The translations under genes were made by a program, and so were the position numbers. Source: Rhodobacteraceae bacterium UBA2776 (GTDB lineage Bacteria > Pseudomonadota > Alphaproteobacteria > Rhodobacterales > Rhodobacteraceae). Taken from it: DNA of 37,449 bases. Below the pieces are notes generated by a model that did not search any database, had not been told where the DNA came from, and was given only the letters and a program-made list of their open reading frames with translations. Location: positions 1-37,449 of the forward strand of contig DEIK01000117.1 of assembly GCA_002352425.1 (NCBI GenBank), in the 5' to 3' direction. Shown here piece by piece: positions 8,566 through 17,200 of this stretch; the first letter of the stretch is position 1, and each line of letters starts with the position of its first letter.

Positions 8566-10301
8566 TGTTCCAACCTTAATCTATGCAACTGCGCCGCGAT
8601 TGATGCAAATGCTTCAGAGATTTCAACACCTTCCACACGGAAGAAGTGGCCCGCCGTGGTCGCACAATTCGACAATTTGGTCGCATTGCTGTCTGTCACC
8701 TCAAAGCCGATGGTAAACACCAGAATGTTGTTGCTCTTGGCGGCTGAACAAATGCTGTTCATGCGCACGTCTTTTGTGCTGCCGCCAATTGAACCGTAGG
8801 TGCCATATCTCCAGTAGTTGTAGTTATAGTCAGCAGGGTCCATCAGGTACTTGGCAACATAGCGAATTGAGGCATGGTCATACAATTCGATGAACGACAT
8901 CTGTTCGAAATCACCGGAATCAAGGCTCGATTTCCAAGTGCCACTGGTGCTCTCTCTATAGGAATGGAAGTATTTTTTAGAACCCCAATGGTCCTCGTTA
9001 TAAATCGCGTAGCGATCACGCCCATAACTATCGAGCCTGTGCCAAACATTTGACATGTTGTCGGCTGGATCAACAAGACCACCAGAAACCTCTGGCTTCA
9101 GATAATATTGATTGGTGTTCGCGCCATCCGTCATCACCACGATCACCTTCAGGCTGTTTTCTTGGTTATAAGTGTATGGGCGACCCGCGAATTTAGAGTC
9201 AACGTCGCCATCGGTGATCAGCGAAGACACAACAGTTTGGGCAGAAGGGTCAAGCAGAGCAGCACCCCATTTGATGCCGATTTCTGTGGATGTATTGCCG
9301 CTTGCTTCAAAGGCGTCGACATAGTCTTTCAACGCTTCGAGATCACTGGACAAGGGCAGAATAGCACGGTTGACCTTGGAAACAGGCGGGCAGGCCCGGT
9401 AGTTCCATTTAATTTTGTGATCTTTGTATTTGTACGGGTTGTTCCAGGCATGGAAGTGTCCAGTGCGTTGAATTGGATCCGTAGGTGACAATGTAGTGGT
9501 GCTGAACGCAGACGTGGTGAAATCAACGCAGTGCGAATAGGCATGCTCATTCGAAGCATTATACTTGGACAGCAGGTTTTGACCGGCATTCACCTGCATG
9601 GAATAGGGAATGACCGAAATCGAATACGTGTCTTCTTCGGGTTGGTTCAACAGCAGCGTTTCAAGGAATTCATGCGCGGCCTCTTTGAGGTCATACAGTT
9701 TTGTATGGCCAGACGCGGAAGAGCGTCCCATCGAACCGGAAACGTCCAAAACCAGCGAAATCTCAACTTTGTCCACGCCATCAACGGCCACACCGGAGGC
9801 ATATGCACCAAGTTCATCTACGCCACCCGCTTCGGGGCCACCTGGAGTTTCCAGAAGGTCGCGAAATGACTTGCTCATAAAGAATGTCTTGATTGTGGGG
9901 ATATCATCTTCTGCATAATCCGCCGACACGCGACGGTAGTTGGCACCCTCGATAACCGTTGTATCAGGCGCAAGGCCCTCCATGTCGGCTTTTGCGAAAT
10001 AGTCGTCGCAAATGTCTTGGGCATCGACCGTTTGCTTCATACTGGCAGCGGCCAAAATGCAGCGGTCAGTGGTATATTGGACTTTGGTGCGCAGGTATTC
10101 GCTGCGTATCGTGTCAAAAGCCAACCCGCTGATGATCATCATGCAGACGAACATATACAGTCCGAAGATGATCAATGACCCATCTTCTTTCCTGTGGAAC
10201 AAAGAGAATTTGTGCATCAGATTGGCCCTAAAACCACCTGCTTGCTTCTTCGAAGCTACTTCGTTTGCTTCGTTAAAAGCTTTGATAAATTCCTGCGTCA
10301 T
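8562..10301 (-). CDS. TadG-like pilus assembly protein with VWA domain
   Basis: The frame opens at 10343, but the ATG at 10301 (M-T-Q-E-F-I-K) is preferred because GGGCGAG lies just before it. This gives about 579 residues. A cytoplasmic head is followed by one membrane helix around SLIIFGLYMFVCMMIISGLAF and the Tad-domain pattern of a helix with YTTDRCILAAAS. A von Willebrand A domain follows: the MIDAS motif DVSGSMG, then VIVVMTDGANT near the middle and VFTIGFEV near the end. TadG-like proteins with VWA domains are common in alphaproteobacteria and are linked to Flp pilus assembly or adhesion. It is the first gene of the operon and its stop overlaps the next start by four bases. Confidence 0.87.
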   Translation of the reverse strand: MTQEFIKAFNEANEVASKKQAGGFRANLMHKFSLFHRKEDGSLIIFGLYMFVCMMIISGLAFDTIRSEYLRTKVQYTTDRCILAAASMKQTVDAQDICDDYFAKADMEGLAPDTTVIEGANYRRVSADYAEDDIPTIKTFFMSKSFRDLLETPGGPEAGGVDELGAYASGVAVDGVDKVEISLVLDVSGSMGRSSASGHTKLYDLKEAAHEFLETLLLNQPEEDTYSISVIPYSMQVNAGQNLLSKYNASNEHAYSHCVDFTTSAFSTTTLSPTDPIQRTGHFHAWNNPYKYKDHKIKWNYRACPPVSKVNRAILPLSSDLEALKDYVDAFEASGNTSTEIGIKWGAALLDPSAQTVVSSLITDGDVDSKFAGRPYTYNQENSLKVIVVMTDGANTNQYYLKPEVSGGLVDPADNMSNVWHRLDSYGRDRYAIYNEDHWGSKKYFHSYRESTSGTWKSSLDSGDFEQMSFIELYDHASIRYVAKYLMDPADYNYNYWRYGTYGSIGGSTKDVRMNSICSAAKSNNILVFTIGFEVTDSNATKLSNCATTAGHFFRVEGVEISEAFASIAAQLHRLRLEQ

Positions 10302-10678
10302 ATCTCGCCCTTTCATGAACACCAAACATTGGTGCCCCCACATGCACGCACAAAACGTGCCTTGCTATATAGGCAGGGGGATGTGTTCAAATTAGGGCAG
10401 ACTTTGGTCAAAAAGCGACAATCTAACGCCGTTTTAGGGATTGTCGCGCCCTTCGCGCCCTGATTGTCGCCATATGCTTAATAATATCAAAATTTGTTGG
10501 GAATTGGTGCAGAACGTCATTGGCTGGAAAAAAAGAATGAAGGTTGGCGGGAGTATTCACATGGAAATATGTTGGTGATTCGGAATTGCGGGTAGGATGT
10601 TAACCAAAACAGGCCTAGGATTTTTCCATTGTGAAATATGTGCGATTCGTGCGCACCCTTTTTTTGTTCTGGAGAACG
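10302..10678. promoter_or_regulatory. Divergent control region of tadG and gdhA
   Basis: This 377-bp stretch has no gene I can support. It contains the nested 9-mer repeats at 10415-10470, an AT-rich block at about 10478-10520, and a TTAACC half-site near 10600 that resembles part of a CtrA box (weak). GATTC occurs at about 10577 and 10644. A minus-strand TATATA near 10370 could be a -10 element for tadG. GGAG at 10671-10674 is the gdhA ribosome site. Confidence 0.5.
10415..10470. repeat. Nested short repeats between the tadG and gdhA start regions
   Basis: Three copies of the 9-mer GATTGTCGC occur: inverted at 10415-10423 and direct at 10439-10447 and 10462-10470. Between the last two lies a perfect tandem 9-bp repeat, TCGCGCCCT at 10444-10452 and 10453-10461. 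The first two copies can pair into a 9-bp stem, extended by TAA/TTA. There is no T run, so a simple terminator is unlikely. The stretch lies in the shared upstream region of two divergent units and may hold binding sites. Confidence 0.6.
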
Positions 10679-12112
10679 ATGATGTCCGCACCAAATGAAC
10701 CCAGCTTTCGTGAATCGGTTGATATGATGTTTAACCGTGCCGTTGCGCTGATGGACTTGGCCCCTGGCCTTGAGGAAAAGATCCGCGTTGTGAACGCGAC
10801 TTATACAGTGCGTTTTGGTGTGCGTCTGCGCGGCGAAATCAAGACATTTACGGGCTATAGATCGGTGCATTCCGAACATATGGAACCCGTTAAGGGCGGC
10901 ATTCGATATGCGCTGGGTGTTAACCAAGATGAAGTCGAGGCGCTGGGCGCTTTGATGACCTATAAGTGTGCCTTGGTCGAAGCGCCGTTTGGCGGCTCCA
11001 AGGGGGGCTTGCGAATTGACCCGCGCGAATACAACGCCCAAGAGATGGAGCTGATCACACGGCGTTTTGCTTATGAACTGATAAAGCGCGACCTGATCAA
11101 CCCGTCACAGAACGTGCCGGCCCCTGACATGGGCACGGGCGAAAAGGAAATGGCGTGGATCGCCGACCAATACGCCCGCATGAACACCACTGATATCAAC
11201 GCCAGAGCCTGCGTGACCGGTAAACCAACCCACGCCGGTGGTATCGCGGGCCGCGTCGAGGCCACGGGCCGTGGTGTTCAATATGCATTGCGTGAGTTTT
11301 TCCGTCACCCCGAAGACATCGCCAAAGCGGGGCTGGACGGCACGCTGGAAGGTAAGAAAATCATTGTGCAGGGGCTTGGCAATGTGGGTTACCACGCCGC
11401 CAAATTCCTGCGGGATGAGGACAACGCCAAAATCGTTGGCATCATTGAACGGGACGGCTGCCTTTTTGACGCTGACGGTCTGGACGTTGAGGCGGCGCAA
11501 AAATGGCTGGCCAACCATGGTGGTCTAGCGGGCTATATGGACACCCATTTTGACAAAGATGGTGCCAAGTTGCTGGAAGCCGACTGCGATATCTTGATCC
11601 CGGCGGCACTGGAGGCCGTGATCAACATGACAAATGCCGACCGGATCAAGGCGCCATTAATTATTGAGGCCGCCAATGGTCCGATCACAGCCGGTGCCGA
11701 CGAAGTCCTGTGCGATAAGGGTATTGTGATCATTCCGGACATGTATGCCAACGCAGGCGGGGTGACGGTGTCCTATTTTGAGTGGGTCAAGAACCTTGGC
11801 CACATCCGGTTTGGCCGTATGCAGCGCCGCCACGAAGAATCGCGTCACCAGCTGGTGGTCGATGAACTGGAACGTCTGGACCGCTACTTGGGGGATGCAT
11901 GGTCTATGTCACCGGATTTCAAACGCAAATACCTGCGCGGCGCGGATGAACTGGAGCTGGTGCGCTCGGGCCTGGATGACACCATGCGCGTGGCCTATCA
12001 ATCCATGCGCGAGGTTTGGCATTCACGCGACGACGTTGAGGATCTGCGCACCGCGGCCTTCATTGTGGCAATCGGGCGTGTGGCCAGATCCTACACCGCC
12101 AAAGGGCTGTAA
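10679..12112 (+). CDS. gdhA: Glu/Leu/Phe/Val dehydrogenase, probably glutamate dehydrogenase
   Basis: The enzyme interconverts glutamate and 2-oxoglutarate plus ammonia. Although the frame opens at 10631, GGAG at 10671-10674 points to the ATG at 10679 (or the next codon, 10682), giving 477 residues. The dimerisation and substrate domain has PVKGGIRY (K72), MTYKCALVEAPFGGSKGG (catalytic K96 and K108 region) and VPAPDMGTGEKEMAWI. The nucleotide-binding domain carries VQGLGNVGYHAAKFL. The length and N-terminus fit the glutamate branch rather than leucine or phenylalanine dehydrogenases (about 360 residues). Cofactor preference cannot be set by eye. It lies just upstream of the sox operon, which also feeds one-carbon and amine nitrogen metabolism; a link is only inferred. 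Confidence 0.92.
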   Translation: MMSAPNEPSFRESVDMMFNRAVALMDLAPGLEEKIRVVNATYTVRFGVRLRGEIKTFTGYRSVHSEHMEPVKGGIRYALGVNQDEVEALGALMTYKCALVEAPFGGSKGGLRIDPREYNAQEMELITRRFAYELIKRDLINPSQNVPAPDMGTGEKEMAWIADQYARMNTTDINARACVTGKPTHAGGIAGRVEATGRGVQYALREFFRHPEDIAKAGLDGTLEGKKIIVQGLGNVGYHAAKFLRDEDNAKIVGIIERDGCLFDADGLDVEAAQKWLANHGGLAGYMDTHFDKDGAKLLEADCDILIPAALEAVINMTNADRIKAPLIIEAANGPITAGADEVLCDKGIVIIPDMYANAGGVTVSYFEWVKNLGHIRFGRMQRRHEESRHQLVVDELERLDRYLGDAWSMSPDFKRKYLRGADELELVRSGLDDTMRVAYQSMREVWHSRDDVEDLRTAAFIVAIGRVARSYTAKGL

Positions 12113-12115
12113 GCC

Positions 12116-12149
12116 GCGCAGTTAGTCGCACAGTTGGTCGCGCAGTGGC
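12116..12149 (+). repeat. Imperfect 12-bp tandem repeat after gdhA
   Basis: Directly after the gdhA stop there are two full units, GCGCAGTTAGTC (12116-12127) and GCACAGTTGGTC (12128-12139), differing at two positions. A partial third unit, GCGCAGTGGC, follows. No coding role is visible. Confidence 0.6.
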
Positions 12150-12160
12150 AAAACAATGTC

Positions 12161-12190
12161 GGGAAGCAGCGGGTTATTTTGTTGCTTCCC
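12161..12190 (+). terminator. Hairpin, possible gdhA terminator
   Basis: GGGAAGCA (12161-12168) pairs with TGCTTCCC (12183-12190), and the stem can be extended inward by G-U and C-G pairs. It lies about 50 bp after the gdhA stop and 56 bp before soxB. No T run follows, so intrinsic termination is uncertain; it could equally be an mRNA stability element or processing site. Confidence 0.4.
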
Positions 12191-12246
12191 ATTGAATATC
12201 TCCTCAAGACTTGGTTTCATTGGGCCAATATGTTCTGGGGGACGAT

Positions 12247-13497
12247 ATGCGATTTTCTGGCTGGCAGGTTTTGCGCCAAGGCTTAACGGGCAACACAGGG
12301 TGGACCCCGCAATGGCGCAATCCTGACCCAAAAACCGAATATGACATCGTAATCATTGGCGGTGGCGGGCATGGCCTGTCCACGGCCTATTATCTGGCCA
12401 AGGAACACGGGTTGAAAAACATCGCCGTGTTGGAAAAAGGCTATCTTGGTGGCGGCAACGTCGGGCGCAACACAACCATCGTGCGTGCCAACTACTATCT
12501 GCCCGGCAACAGTGAGTTTTACAGCCATTCGCTAAAATTGTGGGAAAACCTAGAGGCCGAGCTGAACTACAATGTGATGCTGTCCCAACGGGGCGTGATC
12601 CAGATTTTCCACTCGGACGGCCAACGCGATGCAGCGGCGCGCCGGGGCAATGCGATGATCAACCAAGGCGATGACGCGACTTTGCTGGACCGCGAGGCTT
12701 TGCGCAATATCCTCCCTTATCTGGATTACGACAACGCCCGTTTTCCGGTCTACGGCGGTTTGCTGCATCCGCGCGGAGGCACGGCCCGTCATGATGCGGT
12801 GGCATGGGGCTATGCGCGCGGCGCAGATCAGCGCGGCGTCGATCTGATTCAAAACTGTGAAGTCACCGGCATCGACATTGAGAACGGCAAAGTGCGCGGC
12901 GTGCAAACCAGTCGCGGGGCCATCCGCGCCAAAAAGGTGGCGATGGTAACGGCCGGTCGCTCTGGCCAAACTGCCGCGATGGCCGGTATGCGTCTGCCCA
13001 TCGAGAGCCATGTGCTACAAGCCTTCGTGACAGAGGGGCTAAAACCTGCCATCGACCACGTCATCAGCTTTGGCATGGGGCATTTTTATATCAGCCAATC
13101 CGACAAGGGCGGGTTGGTGTTTGGCGGCGATCTGGATTTCTATGCCTCTTACGCACAACGCGGCGGACTGCACCGCAAAGAACAGGTCATGCAAGCGGCG
13201 ATGACCTTGATGCCCATGATCGGCAAAGCCCGCGTGCTGCGCTCGTGGGGGGGCATTATGGACATGACACCGGACGGATCACCCATCATCGACAAAACCC
13301 ATATTGAAGGGCTGTTTGTGAATGCTGGCTGGTGTTACGGCGGCTTTAAGGCGGTGCCAGGATCAGGCAAATCTTTTGCTCATTTGCTGGCCACAGGCAA
13401 CCATCATCAACCTGCCGCACGGTTCCAGCTTGACCGTTTCAAATCAGGCTATTTACTCGACGAGGAGGGTACAGGTGCGCAACACAATCTACACTAA
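12247..13497 (+). CDS. soxB: Sarcosine oxidase, beta subunit
   Basis: SoxB is the catalytic flavoprotein of heterotetrameric sarcosine oxidase, which demethylates sarcosine to glycine and passes the methyl group to tetrahydrofolate. I use the ATG at 12247, after GGGGGA, giving 416 residues; the open frame extends back to 12211. The N-terminus (RFSGWQVLRQGLTG) matches the family. The FAD-binding motif VIIGGGGHGLSTAYYL lies at 35-50. The segment HPRGGTARHDAVAWGYA (174-190) is where family members attach FMN covalently through a His; H182 or H174 would be that residue. The C-terminus has the conserved AGWCYGGFKAVPGSG. The next gene starts inside its last codons. Confidence 0.95.
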   Translation: MRFSGWQVLRQGLTGNTGWTPQWRNPDPKTEYDIVIIGGGGHGLSTAYYLAKEHGLKNIAVLEKGYLGGGNVGRNTTIVRANYYLPGNSEFYSHSLKLWENLEAELNYNVMLSQRGVIQIFHSDGQRDAAARRGNAMINQGDDATLLDREALRNILPYLDYDNARFPVYGGLLHPRGGTARHDAVAWGYARGADQRGVDLIQNCEVTGIDIENGKVRGVQTSRGAIRAKKVAMVTAGRSGQTAAMAGMRLPIESHVLQAFVTEGLKPAIDHVISFGMGHFYISQSDKGGLVFGGDLDFYASYAQRGGLHRKEQVMQAAMTLMPMIGKARVLRSWGGIMDMTPDGSPIIDKTHIEGLFVNAGWCYGGFKAVPGSGKSFAHLLATGNHHQPAARFQLDRFKSGYLLDEEGTGAQHNLH

Positions 13498-13984
13498 ATC
13501 ATCCACATGGATGTTGGTGGCGGCGCTTGCGCTGCCGCTACAGGCGCAAGCCGACTCACCCGAAGGCTGCTATGAGCGGGCCTATAGCCAAGCACATTTG
13601 GCCAAGAACCCCGATCAGGTCGTCGCGCAAATCGCGGTGAAGTTTGGCCAAAAAGCTGGCGACAGGGTCGCGCAAATGTCTGTGTTGACCGCCAATCAGG
13701 GCCATGTTCAAGCCAGCGGAAACGGCGGAAAATTACTGGATCAATTCCTCTATTGTTTTGCCTCACAAAACAGTGCCAAAACCTGGACCTGCAGCGTTGA
13801 ATGCGATGGCGGTAGCATGGAAATCATGCGCTCAGATGCGAAAACACTGCTGTTTCGCACCGACTATTTGCTGGTCGGAGACTCTGAGCAATGTGGCGGG
13901 CCTGTCGATCTGGCCGAAAAAATGAACCAAAGCGTGACGTATAAATTGACGCGCGTTTCCGACAGCCAATGCGCCATTAATTAA
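13475..13984 (+). CDS. Secreted cysteine-containing protein of unknown function in the sox operon
   Basis: I place the start at the GTG at 13475, because GAGGAGG at 13462-13468 is a strong ribosome site with good spacing; upstream codons in the frame overlap soxB. The product is about 169 residues. It has a signal peptide (basic N-terminus, then STWMLVAALALPLQAQA, cleaved before DSPEG). The mature part has six cysteines (EGC, LYC, TWTC, VEC, EQC, SQC), enough for three disulfides in the periplasm. No family is recognised. It overlaps the end of soxB by 23 bp and ends 16 bp before soxD, so it sits firmly inside the operon although all the Sox subunits act in the cytoplasm. Confidence 0.78.
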   Translation: MRNTIYTKSSTWMLVAALALPLQAQADSPEGCYERAYSQAHLAKNPDQVVAQIAVKFGQKAGDRVAQMSVLTANQGHVQASGNGGKLLDQFLYCFASQNSAKTWTCSVECDGGSMEIMRSDAKTLLFRTDYLLVGDSEQCGGPVDLAEKMNQSVTYKLTRVSDSQCAIN

Positions 13985-14000
13985 CAAGGGACGCGACAAA

Positions 14001-14267
14001 ATGCGGATCAAATGCCCCCTGTGCGGGGAGCGCGACAGGCGCGAATTTTATTATCAGGGCGACGCGATCGCCTTGCAACGGCCAGACGCGGATGCACCCG
14101 CAGCTGACTGGGATGACTACCTGCACAACCGCGACAACATCGCTGGCGTGACCCGCGATCTATGGCATCACGAAACAGGCTGCGGCGCGTGGCTGGTGGT
14201 GACGCGCAACACCAACACCCACGAGATTCTGGCCGCCGCATTGGCAAGCGATGAGGTAAGCGCATGA
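14001..14267 (+). CDS. soxD: Sarcosine oxidase, delta subunit
   Basis: This small (88-residue) subunit binds a structural zinc ion in the heterotetrameric enzyme. The zinc ligands are visible: C5 and C8 in CPLCGE, a His in the WHHETGC segment (H56 or H57), and C61. The family features REFYYQGDA and LWHHETGCGAWL are present. The stop overlaps the soxA start by four bases (ATGA), indicating coupled translation. Confidence 0.96.
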   Translation: MRIKCPLCGERDRREFYYQGDAIALQRPDADAPAADWDDYLHNRDNIAGVTRDLWHHETGCGAWLVVTRNTNTHEILAAALASDEVSA

Positions 14268-17200
14268 GAGTTGAAGACAAAGGCTTGATCGACCGCGCCA
14301 TCACGGTGCCGTTTTCCTTTGACGGGCAACGCTATTGCGGCCATGCGGGCGATACCTTGGCCTCGGCCCTTTTGGCGAACGGGGTGCGGCTGATGGGGCG
14401 CTCGTTCAAATATCACCGTCCACGCGGGGTTTTAACGGCAGGCTCGGAGGAGCCAAACGCGCTGGTGACAACAGGGCAAGGGGCCACTGCGACCCCAAAT
14501 GTGCGCGCCACGACCCAGGAGATATTCGTTGGTCTAAAGGCCGAGAGCCAAAACCGCTGGCCGTCGCTTAATCTGGACCTGATGGGGATCAATGATGCCT
14601 TTTCACAGTTTTTGTCAGCGGGTTTTTACTACAAAACCTTCATGTGGCCAAAATCCTTTTGGGAACGGGTCTACGAGCCAATCATCCGCCGCTCTGCCGG
14701 TTTAGGGGCGCTTTCCGGCCTGCCTGACACGTCCAAATATGACCAAGCCACGGCCCATTGCGACTTGTTGGTGATCGGCGCTGGGCCTGCGGGCCTGATC
14801 GCGGCGTTGACCGCGGCGCGGGCCGGTGCGGACGTGATATTGGCCAATGAGGACTCGCGCATGGGCGGGCGATTACTGGCCGAAACCGAACCCCTGGACG
14901 GCGAGCCAGCCCACATCTGGGTCGAGCGCATGGTGGCGGAGTTGGCCGCAATGGACAACGTGCGCTTGATGCACCGCACCACTGTAACGGGCGTCTATGA
15001 CACAGGCACATACGGCGCACTTGAGCGGGTCTCGGGCCATTTGGCGGACCCGCAAACGGGGGCGCCGCTGGAAACCTTTTGGCAGATCGCGGCCAAACAA
15101 TGCGTGTTGGCCGCAGGCGCAATTGAACGGCCCGTGGCATTTCCGATGAACGACCGACCCGGTGTGATGATGGCCAGCGGCGTGCGGGCCTATCTGAACC
15201 GCTGGGGGGTGGCGGCGGGCCAAAAGGTTGTCGTCTTTGGCAACAACAGTGACGCCCACCGCACAGCTATGGACCTGACGGCAGCGGGTGTCGAAGTGGC
15301 CGCGCTGATCGACAGCCGGGCTGACGTGGCCGTGACGGGAGATTTTCCAATCTACACAGGCGCGCAGGTGGTAGACACCAAGGGGCGCAAGTCGCTGGGT
15401 GAAATCCATGTGCAAACCAGCAGCGGCGTTGAGAAAATCGAAGCGGATTGTCTGGCGATGTCCGGTGGCTGGAACCCGACGCTGCATCTGAGCTGCCATC
15501 TGGGGGGGCGGCCGGTCTGGAACGACAAAATTCACGCTTTTGTGCCGGACCCTAACAATTGTGCGGGTTTACATGTGGCAGGGGCCGCTGCAGGTGTGTT
15601 TGACACCAAAGGCGCGCTGAAATCAGGGGTGTCCCGGGCCAAAGAGGCGCTGAAAGCCCTTGGTCTCAAGGCCTGTGCTGTGGCTTTGCCCGTGACGGGC
15701 GATGATGAATATGCCCTGACGCCCCTGTGGGCTGTGAAGGGCAATGGTGGCCGTGCTTGGCTGGATTTTGCCAATGACGTGACACTCAAGGATGTTGAGC
15801 TGGCGGCGCGTGAAAACATGGGCTCGGTCGAGCATATGAAACGCTACACCACCCAAGGCATGGCGCCGGATCAGGGCAAAAACTCCAACGTTGGTGCCTT
15901 GGTGGCATTGGCCGATGCGACTGGGCGCGGCATTGCTGAAACCGGCACCACAACATTTCGCCCGCCCTATGTGCCGGTGTCGATTGCGGCGATGGGGTCC
16001 AGTGGGGCAGGCAAGGGGTTTTTGCCGGAACGTCTGACCACTTCACATGCGGCGACCGTGGCGCTGAATGCGCCAATGATCGAGGCAGGGCTGTGGTATC
16101 GCCCCTCCTATTTTCCGCGCAATGGCGAAAAAACATGGCGGCAATCCTGTGATCGCGAGGTCAATATGGTGCGCGAGACGGTTGGGGTTTGTGATGTCTC
16201 GACTCTGGGAAAAATCGACGTCCAAGGGCCTGATGCGGCCCGGTTTTTGGACTTTATCTACACCAACATGAGGTCGACGCTCAAAGTGGGCCGCGTGCGG
16301 TACGGCCTTATGCTGCGCGAAGACGGGTTTGTGATGGACGACGGCACCTGCGCGCGTTTGGGCGCGACCCACTACGTGGTGACGACGACCACCGCGGCCG
16401 CGGGGCAGGTGATGCGCCATATGGAGTTTGTGTTGCAGGCGCTGCACCCTGAATGGGACGTGCGAATTACCTCGGTCACTGAGCAATGGGCGCAGTTCGC
16501 CGTGGCAGGACCAAAGGCGCGTGCCTTGATCAATGCGGTTGTTAACACACCGATTGATAACGAAAATTTTCCCTTCATGGGGTGCGGGCCGGTAGAAATC
16601 GGGGCCATCGCGGCGCGGTTGTTCCGGATCTCGTTTTCGGGGGAGCATGCCTATGAAATTGCCGTACCGTCGCGGTTCGGGGCGTCCATGTTTGATGCGC
16701 TTTTGGCTTTGGCCGAAGGCATGGGTGGTGGCGCTTACGGTATGGAATCGTTGAATGTTTTACGCATTGAAAAGGGGTTTATCACCCACGCGGAAATCCA
16801 TGGACGGGTGACGGCGTTTGATATCGGGATGGAGCGGATGGTGTCGGCCAAAAAGGACTGTATCGGCAAGGCAGCATCAATGCGTGCGGGCCTAAATGGG
16901 CCTGTGCGCGAACAATTGGTGGGGCTCAAACCTGTGGGGGCTGGCAAAATGTTACTGGCAGGGGCACATTTGTTTGGCAAAGAGGCCGAAGCTGTGCGTG
17001 ACAATGATCAGGGTGGTATAACCAGCGTGTGTTTCTCGCCCAGTATGGGTATACCGCTGGGGTTGGCGCTGCTGCAAAACGGCCGCGAACGCCACGGCGA
17101 AGTGATCCGCATGGTGGATCATTTGCGCAGCGTCGAGACCTTCTGCGAGGTTTGTGACCCAGTATTTTTTGATCCAGAAGGAGGGCGGGTTCGTGGTTGA
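14264..17200 (+). CDS. soxA: Sarcosine oxidase, alpha subunit
   Basis: SoxA is the large subunit that binds NAD and tetrahydrofolate in heterotetrameric sarcosine oxidase. The 978-residue length is normal. It starts with a ferredoxin-like fold (GDTLASALLANGVRLMGRS, 29-47, then FKYHRPRG). A pyridine-nucleotide disulfide oxidoreductase-type domain follows, with the dinucleotide motif VIGAGPAGL at 170-178. The C-terminal third (from about residue 590) is a GcvT/aminomethyltransferase-like domain, including the stretch MESLNVLRIEKGFITHAEI. Four-base overlap with soxD and an overlap with soxG show tight operon structure. Methylene-tetrahydrofolate, glycine and hydrogen peroxide are the known products. 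Confidence 0.97.
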   Translation: MRVEDKGLIDRAITVPFSFDGQRYCGHAGDTLASALLANGVRLMGRSFKYHRPRGVLTAGSEEPNALVTTGQGATATPNVRATTQEIFVGLKAESQNRWPSLNLDLMGINDAFSQFLSAGFYYKTFMWPKSFWERVYEPIIRRSAGLGALSGLPDTSKYDQATAHCDLLVIGAGPAGLIAALTAARAGADVILANEDSRMGGRLLAETEPLDGEPAHIWVERMVAELAAMDNVRLMHRTTVTGVYDTGTYGALERVSGHLADPQTGAPLETFWQIAAKQCVLAAGAIERPVAFPMNDRPGVMMASGVRAYLNRWGVAAGQKVVVFGNNSDAHRTAMDLTAAGVEVAALIDSRADVAVTGDFPIYTGAQVVDTKGRKSLGEIHVQTSSGVEKIEADCLAMSGGWNPTLHLSCHLGGRPVWNDKIHAFVPDPNNCAGLHVAGAAAGVFDTKGALKSGVSRAKEALKALGLKACAVALPVTGDDEYALTPLWAVKGNGGRAWLDFANDVTLKDVELAARENMGSVEHMKRYTTQGMAPDQGKNSNVGALVALADATGRGIAETGTTTFRPPYVPVSIAAMGSSGAGKGFLPERLTTSHAATVALNAPMIEAGLWYRPSYFPRNGEKTWRQSCDREVNMVRETVGVCDVSTLGKIDVQGPDAARFLDFIYTNMRSTLKVGRVRYGLMLREDGFVMDDGTCARLGATHYVVTTTTAAAGQVMRHMEFVLQALHPEWDVRITSVTEQWAQFAVAGPKARALINAVVNTPIDNENFPFMGCGPVEIGAIAARLFRISFSGEHAYEIAVPSRFGASMFDALLALAEGMGGGAYGMESLNVLRIEKGFITHAEIHGRVTAFDIGMERMVSAKKDCIGKAASMRAGLNGPVREQLVGLKPVGAGKMLLAGAHLFGKEAEAVRDNDQGGITSVCFSPSMGIPLGLALLQNGRERHGEVIRMVDHLRSVETFCEVCDPVFFDPEGGRVRG

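Noticed and set aside
14873..15535. Long minus-strand open frame (220 codons) opposite soxA
   Set aside because: Its composition, rich in His, Arg and Gln, is typical of antisense frames in GC-rich genes, and soxA is clearly coding on the other strand.
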